The notes below the pieces were generated by a model, which worked only from the letters and a program-made list of their open reading frames with translations, was not told the origin of the DNA and searched no databases. This document shows positions 1 through 5,345 of a DNA stretch of 5,345 nucleotides, in pieces; position 1 is the stretch's first letter, and each line of letters starts with the position of its first letter. The stretch is from an uncultured Actinomycetes bacterium (GTDB lineage: Bacteria; Actinomycetota; Acidimicrobiia; Acidimicrobiales; Acidimicrobilacustridaceae). The DNA is taken from assembly GCA_945957335.1 (NCBI GenBank), contig CAMFLJ010000269.1, positions 1-5,345 on the forward strand, in the 5' to 3' direction. The position numbers were made by a program, and so were the translations under genes.

Positions 1-2
1 GG

Positions 3-980
3 TCAGTAGGGGGCGTAGACCGAGGTCGTCCCCCGGCGGCTCATGGTCCAGCGGTACGAGCCGGCGAGCACCACGGTGACCGCGGCGAGGACCGCCACCC
101 GAGCGCCGAGGCCCCAGGTGGTGCCGTCGAGGGCCAGGTCGGCGAGCACCACGGCGACGATGCCACGGCCGGCGACGGCGACCGCGCCGATCTCGACCTG
201 CTGCGAGATGAAGTCGGCCTCGTGGGCGAGCGCCCACAACGACCGCAGGGCCGCGCCCAGGAAGAGCAGGAGGCACGGGGTCGAGGCGCCCGGGCCGAGC
301 ACGCAGACCAGGCCGACCACCGACACCGCCCAGCAGGCGGCGCTGAAGGCGCACGTCGCCCAGGCGCCGTGGCGCACGAGGAACGTGCGCTTGCCGTAGA
401 GGCCGTCGCCGACGACGTCGCGGAAGTCCTTCAGCACGATGCGGCCCGTGAAGCCCACCCACAGCGCGGCGAGCAACCACCAGTCCCGTGAGGTGGCGGC
501 CGCGCCGGTCGCGAACAACGCGGTGAGGTACGGCACCGCCACGAACCCGACCGGCAGCAGCAGCGGGGCGAGGGCGCCCCGGGCGCTGAGCCGCAACGGG
601 CGCACGGAGTAGGCCACGTTGAACACGGCCCCACCGGCCACCACCGCGAGCGCACGGGGGTCGAGGGCGGCGGCCACACCGAGGGCCACGACGATCGCCA
701 CCCCGGCGAGGGCGAGCAGCACCCGCCGGTCGGCGGCCCCCGAGACCAGCGGTCGCCCCCGGGCGCCCCGGAGGTTCACCCGGTCGACCTCCAGGTCAGA
801 CAGGTCGTTCAACGAGGTCGCGTTGACGAAGTACGCCAGCACCGCCACCGACGCACCCGCCAACAGGAGCAGGTCGTCGCCGTGCCCTGCGGCGGTGAGC
901 CCGACCGCCGCGAACGCGACCAGCACGACCGCGGCAGGCGGGCGGACCATCATCACCACCAGGCGGCCCCACCGGCGCAT
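3..980 (-). CDS. UbiA-family prenyltransferase, integral membrane, substrate unknown
   Basis: A 325-residue polytopic membrane protein of the UbiA superfamily, whose members transfer an isoprenoid chain from a prenyl diphosphate to an acceptor in the membrane. The first aspartate-rich motif NDxxDxxxD is present at residues 58-66 (N58, D59, D62, D66), followed by RPLVSG at 76-81. The typical NVAYSVRP segment lies at 121-128, and the second motif DFRDVVGD at 185-192 is followed by GKRT at 196-199. Alternating hydrophobic segments fill the rest, as expected for about nine helices. All Mg-diphosphate ligands look intact, so the enzyme is probably active. The ATG at 978-980 was chosen over upstream starts because it follows the family-like N-terminus, has a GGGAG nine bases upstream, and overlaps the previous stop by one base (TGATG), which suggests coupled translation. 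The stop is at 3-5. Family assignment is firm. The acceptor (quinone precursor, lipid, porphyrin or other) cannot be inferred, and nothing nearby from quinone biosynthesis helps. Confidence 0.9.
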   Translation of the reverse strand: MRRWGRLVVMMVRPPAAVVLVAFAAVGLTAAGHGDDLLLLAGASVAVLAYFVNATSLNDLSDLEVDRVNLRGARGRPLVSGAADRRVLLALAGVAIVVALGVAAALDPRALAVVAGGAVFNVAYSVRPLRLSARGALAPLLLPVGFVAVPYLTALFATGAAATSRDWWLLAALWVGFTGRIVLKDFRDVVGDGLYGKRTFLVRHGAWATCAFSAACWAVSVVGLVCVLGPGASTPCLLLFLGAALRSLWALAHEADFISQQVEIGAVAVAGRGIVAVVLADLALDGTTWGLGARVAVLAAVTVVLAGSYRWTMSRRGTTSVYAPY

Positions 981-1264
981 CACTTCGCGCTCCCGACGTT
1001 CGAGAGCACCACGAAGAACGCCACGATCAGGCCCACCATCGCCAGACCGGCGAACACCAGGACGAGGGCCACCACGATGCCGGCCACCGACCACGGGTTC
1101 CGGGGTGGGCGGACCGAGGGGTCGGGGGGCGGCGGCAGCACCGTCGCCGGGTCCGGAGGTAGCGGAGGCGGCGGTGGCGGAGGCGGCGGGGGCGGAGGCG
1201 GCGGCACGTCCCCGCCGGCGACTGCCTCGGGCTCCTGCTCGGCCGGGCCGTGCTCGTCGCTCAT
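980..1264 (-). CDS. Small proline-rich membrane protein with a 14-proline run
   Basis: A 94-residue protein that I do not recognise as a named family. Residues 1-20 are acidic and polar, residues 21-34 are fourteen consecutive prolines, and residues 36-54 remain proline-rich. A strongly hydrophobic segment follows at about 58-88, ending in a short SNVGSAK tail. The hydrophobic stretch of about 30 residues could be one long helix or a helix plus a re-entrant part. With no signal peptide and an acidic N-terminus, a tail-anchor-like topology with the proline arm in the cytoplasm is possible, but this is inference. The start is supported by GGAGG five bases before the ATG at 1264. The stop TGA shares its last base with the ATG of the UbiA-type gene, so the two are probably co-translated and may work together. 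Similar proline-rich single-helix proteins are common in actinobacteria and usually have no assigned function. Confidence 0.75.
   Translation of the reverse strand: MSDEHGPAEQEPEAVAGGDVPPPPPPPPPPPPPPLPPDPATVLPPPPDPSVRPPRNPWSVAGIVVALVLVFAGLAMVGLIVAFFVVLSNVGSAK
990..994 (-). promoter_or_regulatory. Ribosome binding site of the UbiA-type gene
   Basis: GGGAG on the minus strand, nine bases before the ATG at 980 and inside the end of the preceding small gene. It supports this ATG over the open frame that extends further upstream to 1094. Confidence 0.5.
1154..1204 (-). repeat. Proline-codon tract (CCN repeat)
   Basis: Seventeen codons, sixteen of them CCN, coding for 14 prolines (1163-1204), a CTA leucine (1160-1162) and two further prolines. 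The codons are mixed: mostly CCG, with CCT, CCC and CCA interspersed. It is therefore not a pure trinucleotide microsatellite. On the plus strand it appears as a purine-rich G-cluster stretch. Confidence 0.8.
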
Positions 1265-1269
1265 CTTCG

Positions 1270-1274
1270 CCTCC
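1270..1274 (-). promoter_or_regulatory. Ribosome binding site of the proline-rich protein gene
   Basis: GGAGG on the minus strand with a five-base spacer (CGAAG) before the ATG at 1264. It is a near-consensus Shine-Dalgarno site and fixes the start of the small gene. Confidence 0.7.
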
Positions 1275-1289
1275 GGGTCGCTCGCGCGG

Positions 1290-1295
1290 ACCCTA
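1290..1295 (-). promoter_or_regulatory. Possible internal -10 element (TAGGGT)
   Basis: TAGGGT fits the actinobacterial -10 pattern TANNNT and lies in the 42-bp gap between the mutase-like gene and the proline-rich gene. Transcription from it would start near 1283 and leave a leader of about 20 bases containing the GGAGG site. There is no clear -35 element, and a TANNNT can arise by chance, so this is only a candidate for separate expression of the two membrane genes. Confidence 0.25.
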
Positions 1296-1306
1296 CCGGC
1301 GGCGGG

Positions 1307-2455
1307 TCAGCGGACGGAGACGAGCCTCGCCATGAGGTCGTGGCCGGGGACCACGTCGAGCCCCGCCACGCCGGCCTCGGTGTAGGTGCCGCCGGGGCCG
1401 TCGACCTGGGAGTCGACCAGCAGGTAGGGCACCGGATCCGAGGTGTGGGTGCGGATGCCGAGGGGCGTGGCGTGGTCCGGCAGCAGCAGCATGCGCCACG
1501 GGCCCAGCCGGTCGAGCCCCTCCACCAGGCCGGCCAGGATGCGGCGATCCCAGTTCTCGAGCGCCTTGACCTTCTCCTCGACGTCGCCGGCGTGGCCGGC
1601 CTCGTCGGTGGCCTCGACGTGCACGATGAACAGGTCGGCGCCATCGGCCAGCGCGTCGAGGGCGACGTCGCGCTTGCCCTCGTAGTCGGTGTCGTACCAA
1701 CCGGTGGCGGTGTCGAGGTCGACCACCTCGATGCCGGTGAGCACGCCGAGGCCTCGCACCAGGTCGACCGCGGTGACCAGGGCGGCGTCGAGGCCGTAGG
1801 CGTCCTCGAAGCTCTGCATCTGCGGCTGGAAGCCCTGGCCCCACAGCCAGATCTGGTTGGCGGCGAGAGGGCTGTCGGCGAGGACCTCGCGCGAGGCGTC
1901 CATCAGCCGCTGGAGCTTCGGGGCGGCCGCACCCGTGGGCCACACCGCCGGCTTGCCGGTGAGGTCGTGCGGCGGGGTGCACTCGGCCTCGGCCCAGTCG
2001 GCCGGCGCCACCATGATGTGGCGGTACTGCACGCCCGGGTGGAACTCGACGCCGTCACCGCCGAGCGCGGCGTCGAGGGCCTTGACCACCTCGGCGGCGT
2101 CCTCCGTGGAGGGGTGGCCGCCGGCGAAGTCGACCATCGTGGCGTCGTCGCCCACGGTGACGAGGTTGCAGCGGTAGGCGACCTGGTCGGGCCGCAGCTT
2201 GAGCCCGAGGGCCGCGGCCTCGATCGGGGCCCGACCGGTGTGGAAGCGGGCCGGGTCGTAGCCGAAGATCGACATGTTGCCCACGTCGGAGCCCGGCGGC
2301 AGCCCCGGCGGGATCACCGCGGCGCGGCCCAGCTCGGCCCGCGCCGCGAGGCGGTCGAGGGTGGGGGTGGACGCCGCCTCGAGGGGCGTGCGGCCACCCA
2401 GCTCGGGAACCGGCTCGTCGGCACAGCCGTCGGGGACGCAGACCACGTACTTCAT
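1307..2455 (-). CDS. Archaeal-type cofactor-independent phosphoglycerate mutase family protein, probable homoserine kinase
   Basis: A 382-residue protein of the alkaline phosphatase superfamily, in the archaeal-type 2,3-bisphosphoglycerate-independent phosphoglycerate mutase (ApgM) branch. Visible motifs: VPDG with metal ligand D9 at the N-terminus; GSDVGNMS at 55-62 with the presumed nucleophile S56; WLWGQG at 203-208; DEAGHAGD at 284-291 (D284, H288); PDHATP at 326-331 (D327, H328); and H337. The metal and nucleophile set looks complete. A subset of this family has been annotated as 'proposed homoserine kinase' because it sits with threonine genes in genomes lacking thrB. Here it directly follows hom and thrC and no GHMP kinase is present, so phosphorylation of homoserine is the more likely role; true phosphoglycerate mutase activity is the alternative. 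The ATG at 2455 gives the family's usual MKYVV start. A TTG six codons upstream is possible, but neither start has a good ribosome binding site. The gene begins 34 bp after the thrC stop. Confidence 0.85.
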   Translation of the reverse strand: MKYVVCVPDGCADEPVPELGGRTPLEAASTPTLDRLAARAELGRAAVIPPGLPPGSDVGNMSIFGYDPARFHTGRAPIEAAALGLKLRPDQVAYRCNLVTVGDDATMVDFAGGHPSTEDAAEVVKALDAALGGDGVEFHPGVQYRHIMVAPADWAEAECTPPHDLTGKPAVWPTGAAAPKLQRLMDASREVLADSPLAANQIWLWGQGFQPQMQSFEDAYGLDAALVTAVDLVRGLGVLTGIEVVDLDTATGWYDTDYEGKRDVALDALADGADLFIVHVEATDEAGHAGDVEEKVKALENWDRRILAGLVEGLDRLGPWRMLLLPDHATPLGIRTHTSDPVPYLLVDSQVDGPGGTYTEAGVAGLDVVPGHDLMARLVSVR

Positions 2456-2489
2456 GGGCCGATTCTGGCCCAACCGGCGGGGCGCGCGT

Positions 2490-3902
2490 TCAGCCGATGC
2501 CGTCGAGGGTGGATTCGATGGTGGCGCGGACGACGTCGAAGTCGTTGGCGACCACCCGGTAGCGCTCGGGCCGCTCGAACAGGTCGGCGAGGTGGGGCGG
2601 CAGCGGGGGCCTCACGCCCGTGGCGGCCTCGACCGCGTCGGGGAACTTGGCCGGGTGGGCGGTGGAGAGCACCACCATCGGCACGCGCACGTCGGCGCGG
2701 GCCTCGCGGGCGGCGGCCAGCCCCACCGCCGTGTGGGGGTCGATGAGCATGCCGGTGCGCTCGTGGAGCTCGGCGATGGTGGCGGCCGTGCCCTCGTCGT
2801 CGACCCGGCCCGCGGCCCAGTGCTCGGAGAGCAGGTCGAGGCGGCCGGCGTCGACCGACACCGTGCCCTCGGCGCGGAACCGGGCCATGAGCTCGGCGAT
2901 GGCCTCGCCGTCGCGGCCGTAGACCTCGAACAGGAGGCGCTCGAGGTTCGACGACACCTGGATGTCCATGCTCGGGCTGAGCGTGGGGTGCACCTCGCCG
3001 ATGGTCATCGTGCCGGTGGTGAGGAAGCGGGTGAGGATGTCGTTCTGGTTCGAGGCCACCACGAGCTGCGAGATCGGCGTGCCCATCCGCTGGGCGCCGT
3101 AGCCGGCGAACACGTTGCCGAAGTTGCCCGTGGGCACCGAGAACGCGACCGGCCGGCCCTCGGCGCCGCCGAGGCGCACGCTGCTGGTGACGTAGTAGAC
3201 GAGCTGCGCCATCACGCGGGCCCAGTTGATGCTGTTGACCGCGGAGAGGTTGCGGGTGTCGCGGAAGGTGTCGTCGGCGAACAGCGCCTTCACCAGGTCC
3301 TGGCAGTCGTCGAAGGTGCCCTCGACCGCGAGGTTGTGCACGTTGGGCGCGTCGACGGTGGTCATCTGCCGGCGCTGCACCTCCGAGACGCGGCCGGCCG
3401 GGTGGAGGATGAACACGTCGACCGAGGGGCGGTCGCGAAGCGCCTCGATGGCGGCCGAGCCGGTGTCGCCGGAGGTGGCGCCGACGACGGTGACCCGCTC
3501 GCCCCGGCGGGTGAGCTCGTGGTCGAACAGGCGCCCGACGAGCTGGAGGGCGACGTCCTTGAAGGCCAGCGTCGGGCCGTGGAACAGCTCGGCCAGCCAC
3601 ACGCCGTCGCCGAGGTCGGTGAGCGGCACCACGTCGGGGGCGTCGAAGGTGGCGTAGGAGTCGGCGCACAGCGCAGCGAAGGTGTCGCGGTCGATGGCGC
3701 CCTCGACGAAGGGCCACATGACCTCGGCGGCGACCTCCGCGTAGGGCATCGAGGCGAAGCGCTGGAGGTCGCCGACGGTGAGCGACGGCCAGCGCGACGG
3801 CACGTAGAGGCCGCCGTCGCGGGCGAGGCCCGCCAGCAGCACGTCGGCGAAGCCGAGCTCGGGGGCGCTCCCCCGCGTGGAGACGTAGGTGAGGCCGCTC
3901 AC
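2490..3902 (-). CDS. thrC: Threonine synthase (long form, PLP-dependent)
   Basis: A 470-residue enzyme that converts O-phospho-L-homoserine to L-threonine and phosphate, the last step of threonine synthesis, in the cytoplasm. It belongs to the long E. coli/yeast-type threonine synthases: an N-terminal domain of about 100 residues precedes the PLP fold. HGPTLAFKD at 108-116 carries the PLP-binding lysine K115. GATSGDTGSA at 141-150 is the phosphate-binding loop. NSINWARVMAQ (223-233), PTGNFGN (257-263), NQNDIL (285-290), SPSMDIQVSSNLERLLFE (309-326), DPHTAVG (388-394) and STAHPAKF (413-420) are all family signatures. Length is normal and no key residue is missing. The start is a GTG at 3902 that overlaps the hom stop by 4 bp (GTGA), with AGGAGG seven bases upstream, so translation is probably coupled to hom. 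The phosphohomoserine it needs is presumably supplied by the next gene in the operon. Confidence 0.97.
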   Translation of the reverse strand: MSGLTYVSTRGSAPELGFADVLLAGLARDGGLYVPSRWPSLTVGDLQRFASMPYAEVAAEVMWPFVEGAIDRDTFAALCADSYATFDAPDVVPLTDLGDGVWLAELFHGPTLAFKDVALQLVGRLFDHELTRRGERVTVVGATSGDTGSAAIEALRDRPSVDVFILHPAGRVSEVQRRQMTTVDAPNVHNLAVEGTFDDCQDLVKALFADDTFRDTRNLSAVNSINWARVMAQLVYYVTSSVRLGGAEGRPVAFSVPTGNFGNVFAGYGAQRMGTPISQLVVASNQNDILTRFLTTGTMTIGEVHPTLSPSMDIQVSSNLERLLFEVYGRDGEAIAELMARFRAEGTVSVDAGRLDLLSEHWAAGRVDDEGTAATIAELHERTGMLIDPHTAVGLAAAREARADVRVPMVVLSTAHPAKFPDAVEAATGVRPPLPPHLADLFERPERYRVVANDFDVVRATIESTLDGIG

Positions 3903-5212
3903 GAGCCCTCCTCCTCGGTGAGGACCTGCACCACGCTGCCCACCGAGTGCACGGCGTCGAGGTCGCGGAGAGCGGTGAGCGTGGCCCGGAGATCGCGCTC
4001 GACGGCGCGGTGGGTGACGAACTCGATGCGGGCCTCGCCGTCGGTGCCGGCGCCCTCCTGCTCCATCGAGGCGATCGACACGCCGTGCTCGCCGAACACG
4101 CCGGCGACCGCGGCGAGCACGCCGGGCCGGTCGGCGGCCTGGAGGCTGAGGTAGTGGGCGGCCACGCCCTCGTCGGCGGGGCGGATCCGGGCCGGCTCGA
4201 GGCCCCCGATCGTGGCGTGGGCGCCGCGCCGGAGGTTCACGACCGCATCGACGAGGTCGCCGAGGACCGCGCTGGCGGTGGGGTCGCCACCGGCGCCACG
4301 GCCGTAGAACATGAGGTCGCCCACGGCGTCGCCCTGGACGAACACGGCGTTGAAGCTCTCGCGCACCGAGGCCAGCGGGTGGGTCTCGGGCACCAGGACG
4401 GGGTTGACCCGGACGCCGATCTGGGGGCCGTCGGCACCGTCGGTGAGCTCGGCCACCGCCAGGAGCTTCACCACGAAGCCGTGGCGCGCCGCGAAGGCGA
4501 TGTCGGCGGCGGTGATGCCGCTGATGCCCTCGACCACCACGTCGTCGGCCGTGACCGCCGCACCGAACGCGATGGTGGCGACGATGGCGATCTTGGCCGC
4601 GGCGTCGTGGCCCTCGACGTCGGCGGTGGGGTCGGCCTCGGCGAAGCCCAGCGCCTGGGCCTCCGCCAGGGCCTCGGCGTAGTCGGCGCCGGCCTCGGTC
4701 ATGCGGGTGAGGATGAAGTTGGTGGTGCCGTTGACGATGCCCATCACCCGGTGCACCGGCTCACCGAGCAGTGACTCGCGCAGGGGCCGCACGAACGGGA
4801 TGCCACCGGCGACGGCGGCCTCGAACAGGAGGTCGACACCTGCGGCCGAGGCGGCGGCGAACAGCTCGGGACCGTGGGCGGCGAGCAGCGCCTTGTTGGC
4901 CGTGACGACGGGCTTGCCGGCGGCCAGCGCCTCGAGCACCAGGGTGCGGGCCGGCTCGACCCCGCCCATGAGCTCGACCACCACGTCGACGTCGGGATCG
5001 GAGACGATCGAGGCGGCGTCGGTGGTGAGCGCGCCGGCGGGCAGGTCGACGCCCCGGGACCGGGACGCGTCGCGCACCGCCACCCGCGTGACCTCGAGCT
5101 CCAGGCCGGTGCGCGAGCCGATGGTGGCGCGCTGGCGCTGCAGGAGGGAGATGAGCGAGGAGCCGACGGTGCCGCAACCGAGCACGCCGACCCGGACCAC
5201 GGGTGCGTTCAC
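3899..5212 (-). CDS. hom: Homoserine dehydrogenase with C-terminal ACT domain
   Basis: A 437-residue monofunctional homoserine dehydrogenase, reducing aspartate semialdehyde to homoserine with NAD(P)H at the branch point to threonine and methionine. Seen in order: Rossmann nucleotide-binding motif GCGTVG (12-17), TANKALL (104-110, K107), the substrate-binding region around GIVNGTTNFIL (158-168), EGHDAAAKIAI (200-210) with catalytic D203 and K207, and YGRGAGGDPTAS (303-314). An ACT domain at about 353-430 begins HYLSLQAADRPGVL. In the family this domain usually mediates feedback inhibition by threonine. No aspartokinase domain is fused. The GTG at 5212 is preferred: it places the Rossmann strand at residue 5 and lies eight bases after the hexamer TAGCCT, fitting a leaderless start. 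A GTG at 5284 would add 24 residues rich in Ala, Gly and Pro that resemble no part of the enzyme. First gene of the operon, overlapping thrC by 4 bp. Confidence 0.96.
   Translation of the reverse strand: MNAPVVRVGVLGCGTVGSSLISLLQRQRATIGSRTGLELEVTRVAVRDASRSRGVDLPAGALTTDAASIVSDPDVDVVVELMGGVEPARTLVLEALAAGKPVVTANKALLAAHGPELFAAASAAGVDLLFEAAVAGGIPFVRPLRESLLGEPVHRVMGIVNGTTNFILTRMTEAGADYAEALAEAQALGFAEADPTADVEGHDAAAKIAIVATIAFGAAVTADDVVVEGISGITAADIAFAARHGFVVKLLAVAELTDGADGPQIGVRVNPVLVPETHPLASVRESFNAVFVQGDAVGDLMFYGRGAGGDPTASAVLGDLVDAVVNLRRGAHATIGGLEPARIRPADEGVAAHYLSLQAADRPGVLAAVAGVFGEHGVSIASMEQEGAGTDGEARIEFVTHRAVERDLRATLTALRDLDAVHSVGSVVQVLTEEEGS
3910..3915 (-). promoter_or_regulatory. Ribosome binding site of thrC
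   Basis: AGGAGG on the minus strand, seven bases before the GTG at 3902, within the codons for the Glu-rich C-terminus of Hom. A second overlapping AGGAGG lies at 3907-3912. The strong site fixes the GTG start of thrC. Confidence 0.8.
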
Positions 5213-5219
5213 GGCGGCG

Positions 5220-5225
5220 AGGCTA
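5220..5225 (-). promoter_or_regulatory. Candidate -10 element of hom (TAGCCT), leaderless start
   Basis: TAGCCT matches TANNNT and ends seven bases before the GTG at 5212, the spacing expected if transcription begins at or next to the start codon. No Shine-Dalgarno sequence precedes this GTG, which agrees with a leaderless message. No convincing -35 hexamer is visible. It would drive the hom-thrC-mutase operon. Confidence 0.5.
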
Positions 5226-5285
5226 CCGGGGCGGGCGCCGTCGCCCGGACGGGTTGCCGCCGCCGAGGGCCCGGTGGGGGCCACC

Positions 5286-5291
5286 TATCCT
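5286..5291 (+). promoter_or_regulatory. Candidate -10 element of the divergent gene (TATCCT), leaderless start
   Basis: TATCCT fits TANNNT. Six bases separate its last T from the A of the ATG at 5298, so the -10 T sits at -7 if transcription starts at that A. No Shine-Dalgarno sequence is present between the hexamer and the ATG. No -35 hexamer is evident at 16-19 bases upstream. Confidence 0.5.
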
Positions 5292-5297
5292 GAGCCC

Positions 5298-5345
5298 ATG
5301 AGCGCCGCCGACGCCACGCCGTTCACCCCCGACGTCGTGGAGGCG
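5298..5345 (+). CDS. Start of a divergent gene, truncated by the window edge
   Basis: The first 16 codons of an open frame starting at ATG 5298 and running off the window, reading MSAADATPFTPDVVEA. It is the only plausible plus-strand gene and is divergent from hom, separated by 85 bp. The TATCCT hexamer directly upstream supports the start and suggests a leaderless message. The peptide is too short to identify. The FTPDVVEA segment is reminiscent of the opening of actinobacterial DUF2470-type proteins, but this is a weak recollection and not an assignment. Confidence 0.55.
   Translation, partial: MSAADATPFTPDVVEA

Noticed and set aside
981..1094. Extended N-terminus of the UbiA-type protein starting at 1094
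   Set aside because: The added 38 residues are Arg/Gly-rich and overlap the membrane segment of the upstream gene in another frame. The ATG at 980 has a ribosome binding site and a stop/start overlap.
1289..1308. Hairpin GACCC/GGGTC as a terminator after the mutase-like gene
   Set aside because: The stem is only 5 bp with a 10-base loop, overlaps the stop codon, and has no T tract on the minus strand.
1250..2746. Long plus-strand open frame (498 codons) opposite the mutase-like gene
   Set aside because: It lies antisense to a gene with clear family motifs, and its translation is rich in Gly, Arg, Val and His with no recognisable domain. Such frames are common opposite GC-rich genes with a strong third-position bias.
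2274..4154. Long plus-strand open frame (626 codons) opposite thrC
   Set aside because: It is the complement of a complete threonine synthase and shows the low-complexity composition of an antisense shadow, with no promoter or ribosome binding site of note.
3947..4774. Plus-strand open frame opposite hom
   Set aside because: It is antisense to the conserved catalytic region of homoserine dehydrogenase and its translation is low-complexity Gly/Val/Asp/His-rich.
5232..5247. Inverted repeat CGGGCG/CGCCCG in the divergent region as an operator
   Set aside because: Six-base arms made only of G and C are expected by chance at this base composition, and alternative pairings of the same bases exist. 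It would become interesting only if conserved in relatives.
5213..5284. Upstream GTG at 5284 as the start of hom
   Set aside because: It would add 24 residues without family similarity and would overlap the divergent promoter. The GTG at 5212 has the TAGCCT hexamer at leaderless spacing and gives a normal N-terminus.

Overview
This is a very GC-rich stretch (about 70% by eye) in which almost every base is coding. Five genes run on the minus strand, and the first codons of a sixth start on the plus strand at the right-hand edge. GTG starts, four-base and one-base gene overlaps, and -10 hexamers of the TANNNT type placed right at start codons point to a high-GC actinobacterium. A deep-branching lineage such as Acidimicrobiia would fit, but no marker gene here proves it.

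Read in the direction of transcription (right to left), the window opens with an 85-bp divergent intergenic region (5213-5297). Both flanking genes look leaderless. Next comes a threonine-biosynthesis operon: homoserine dehydrogenase with a C-terminal ACT domain (hom), long-form threonine synthase (thrC, overlapping hom by 4 bp), and, 34 bp on, a protein of the archaeal-type cofactor-independent phosphoglycerate mutase family (alkaline phosphatase superfamily). The canonical GHMP-type homoserine kinase gene thrB, which often accompanies hom and thrC, is absent. The mutase-like protein matches the family that has been proposed to act as homoserine kinase, so the three genes could convert aspartate semialdehyde to threonine: Hom makes homoserine, the mutase-like protein would make O-phosphohomoserine, and ThrC makes threonine.

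After a 42-bp gap come two membrane-protein genes that overlap by one base. The first encodes a 94-residue protein with a run of 14 prolines followed by a hydrophobic C-terminal segment. The second encodes a UbiA-family prenyltransferase of 325 residues with both aspartate-rich motifs intact; its substrate cannot be told from sequence. This pair may be read through from the threonine operon or started from a candidate promoter in the gap.

No RNA gene, mobile element, CRISPR array or long repeat was found. The points most worth following are the likely non-orthologous replacement of thrB, the divergent leaderless promoter pair, and the polyproline membrane protein coupled to UbiA.
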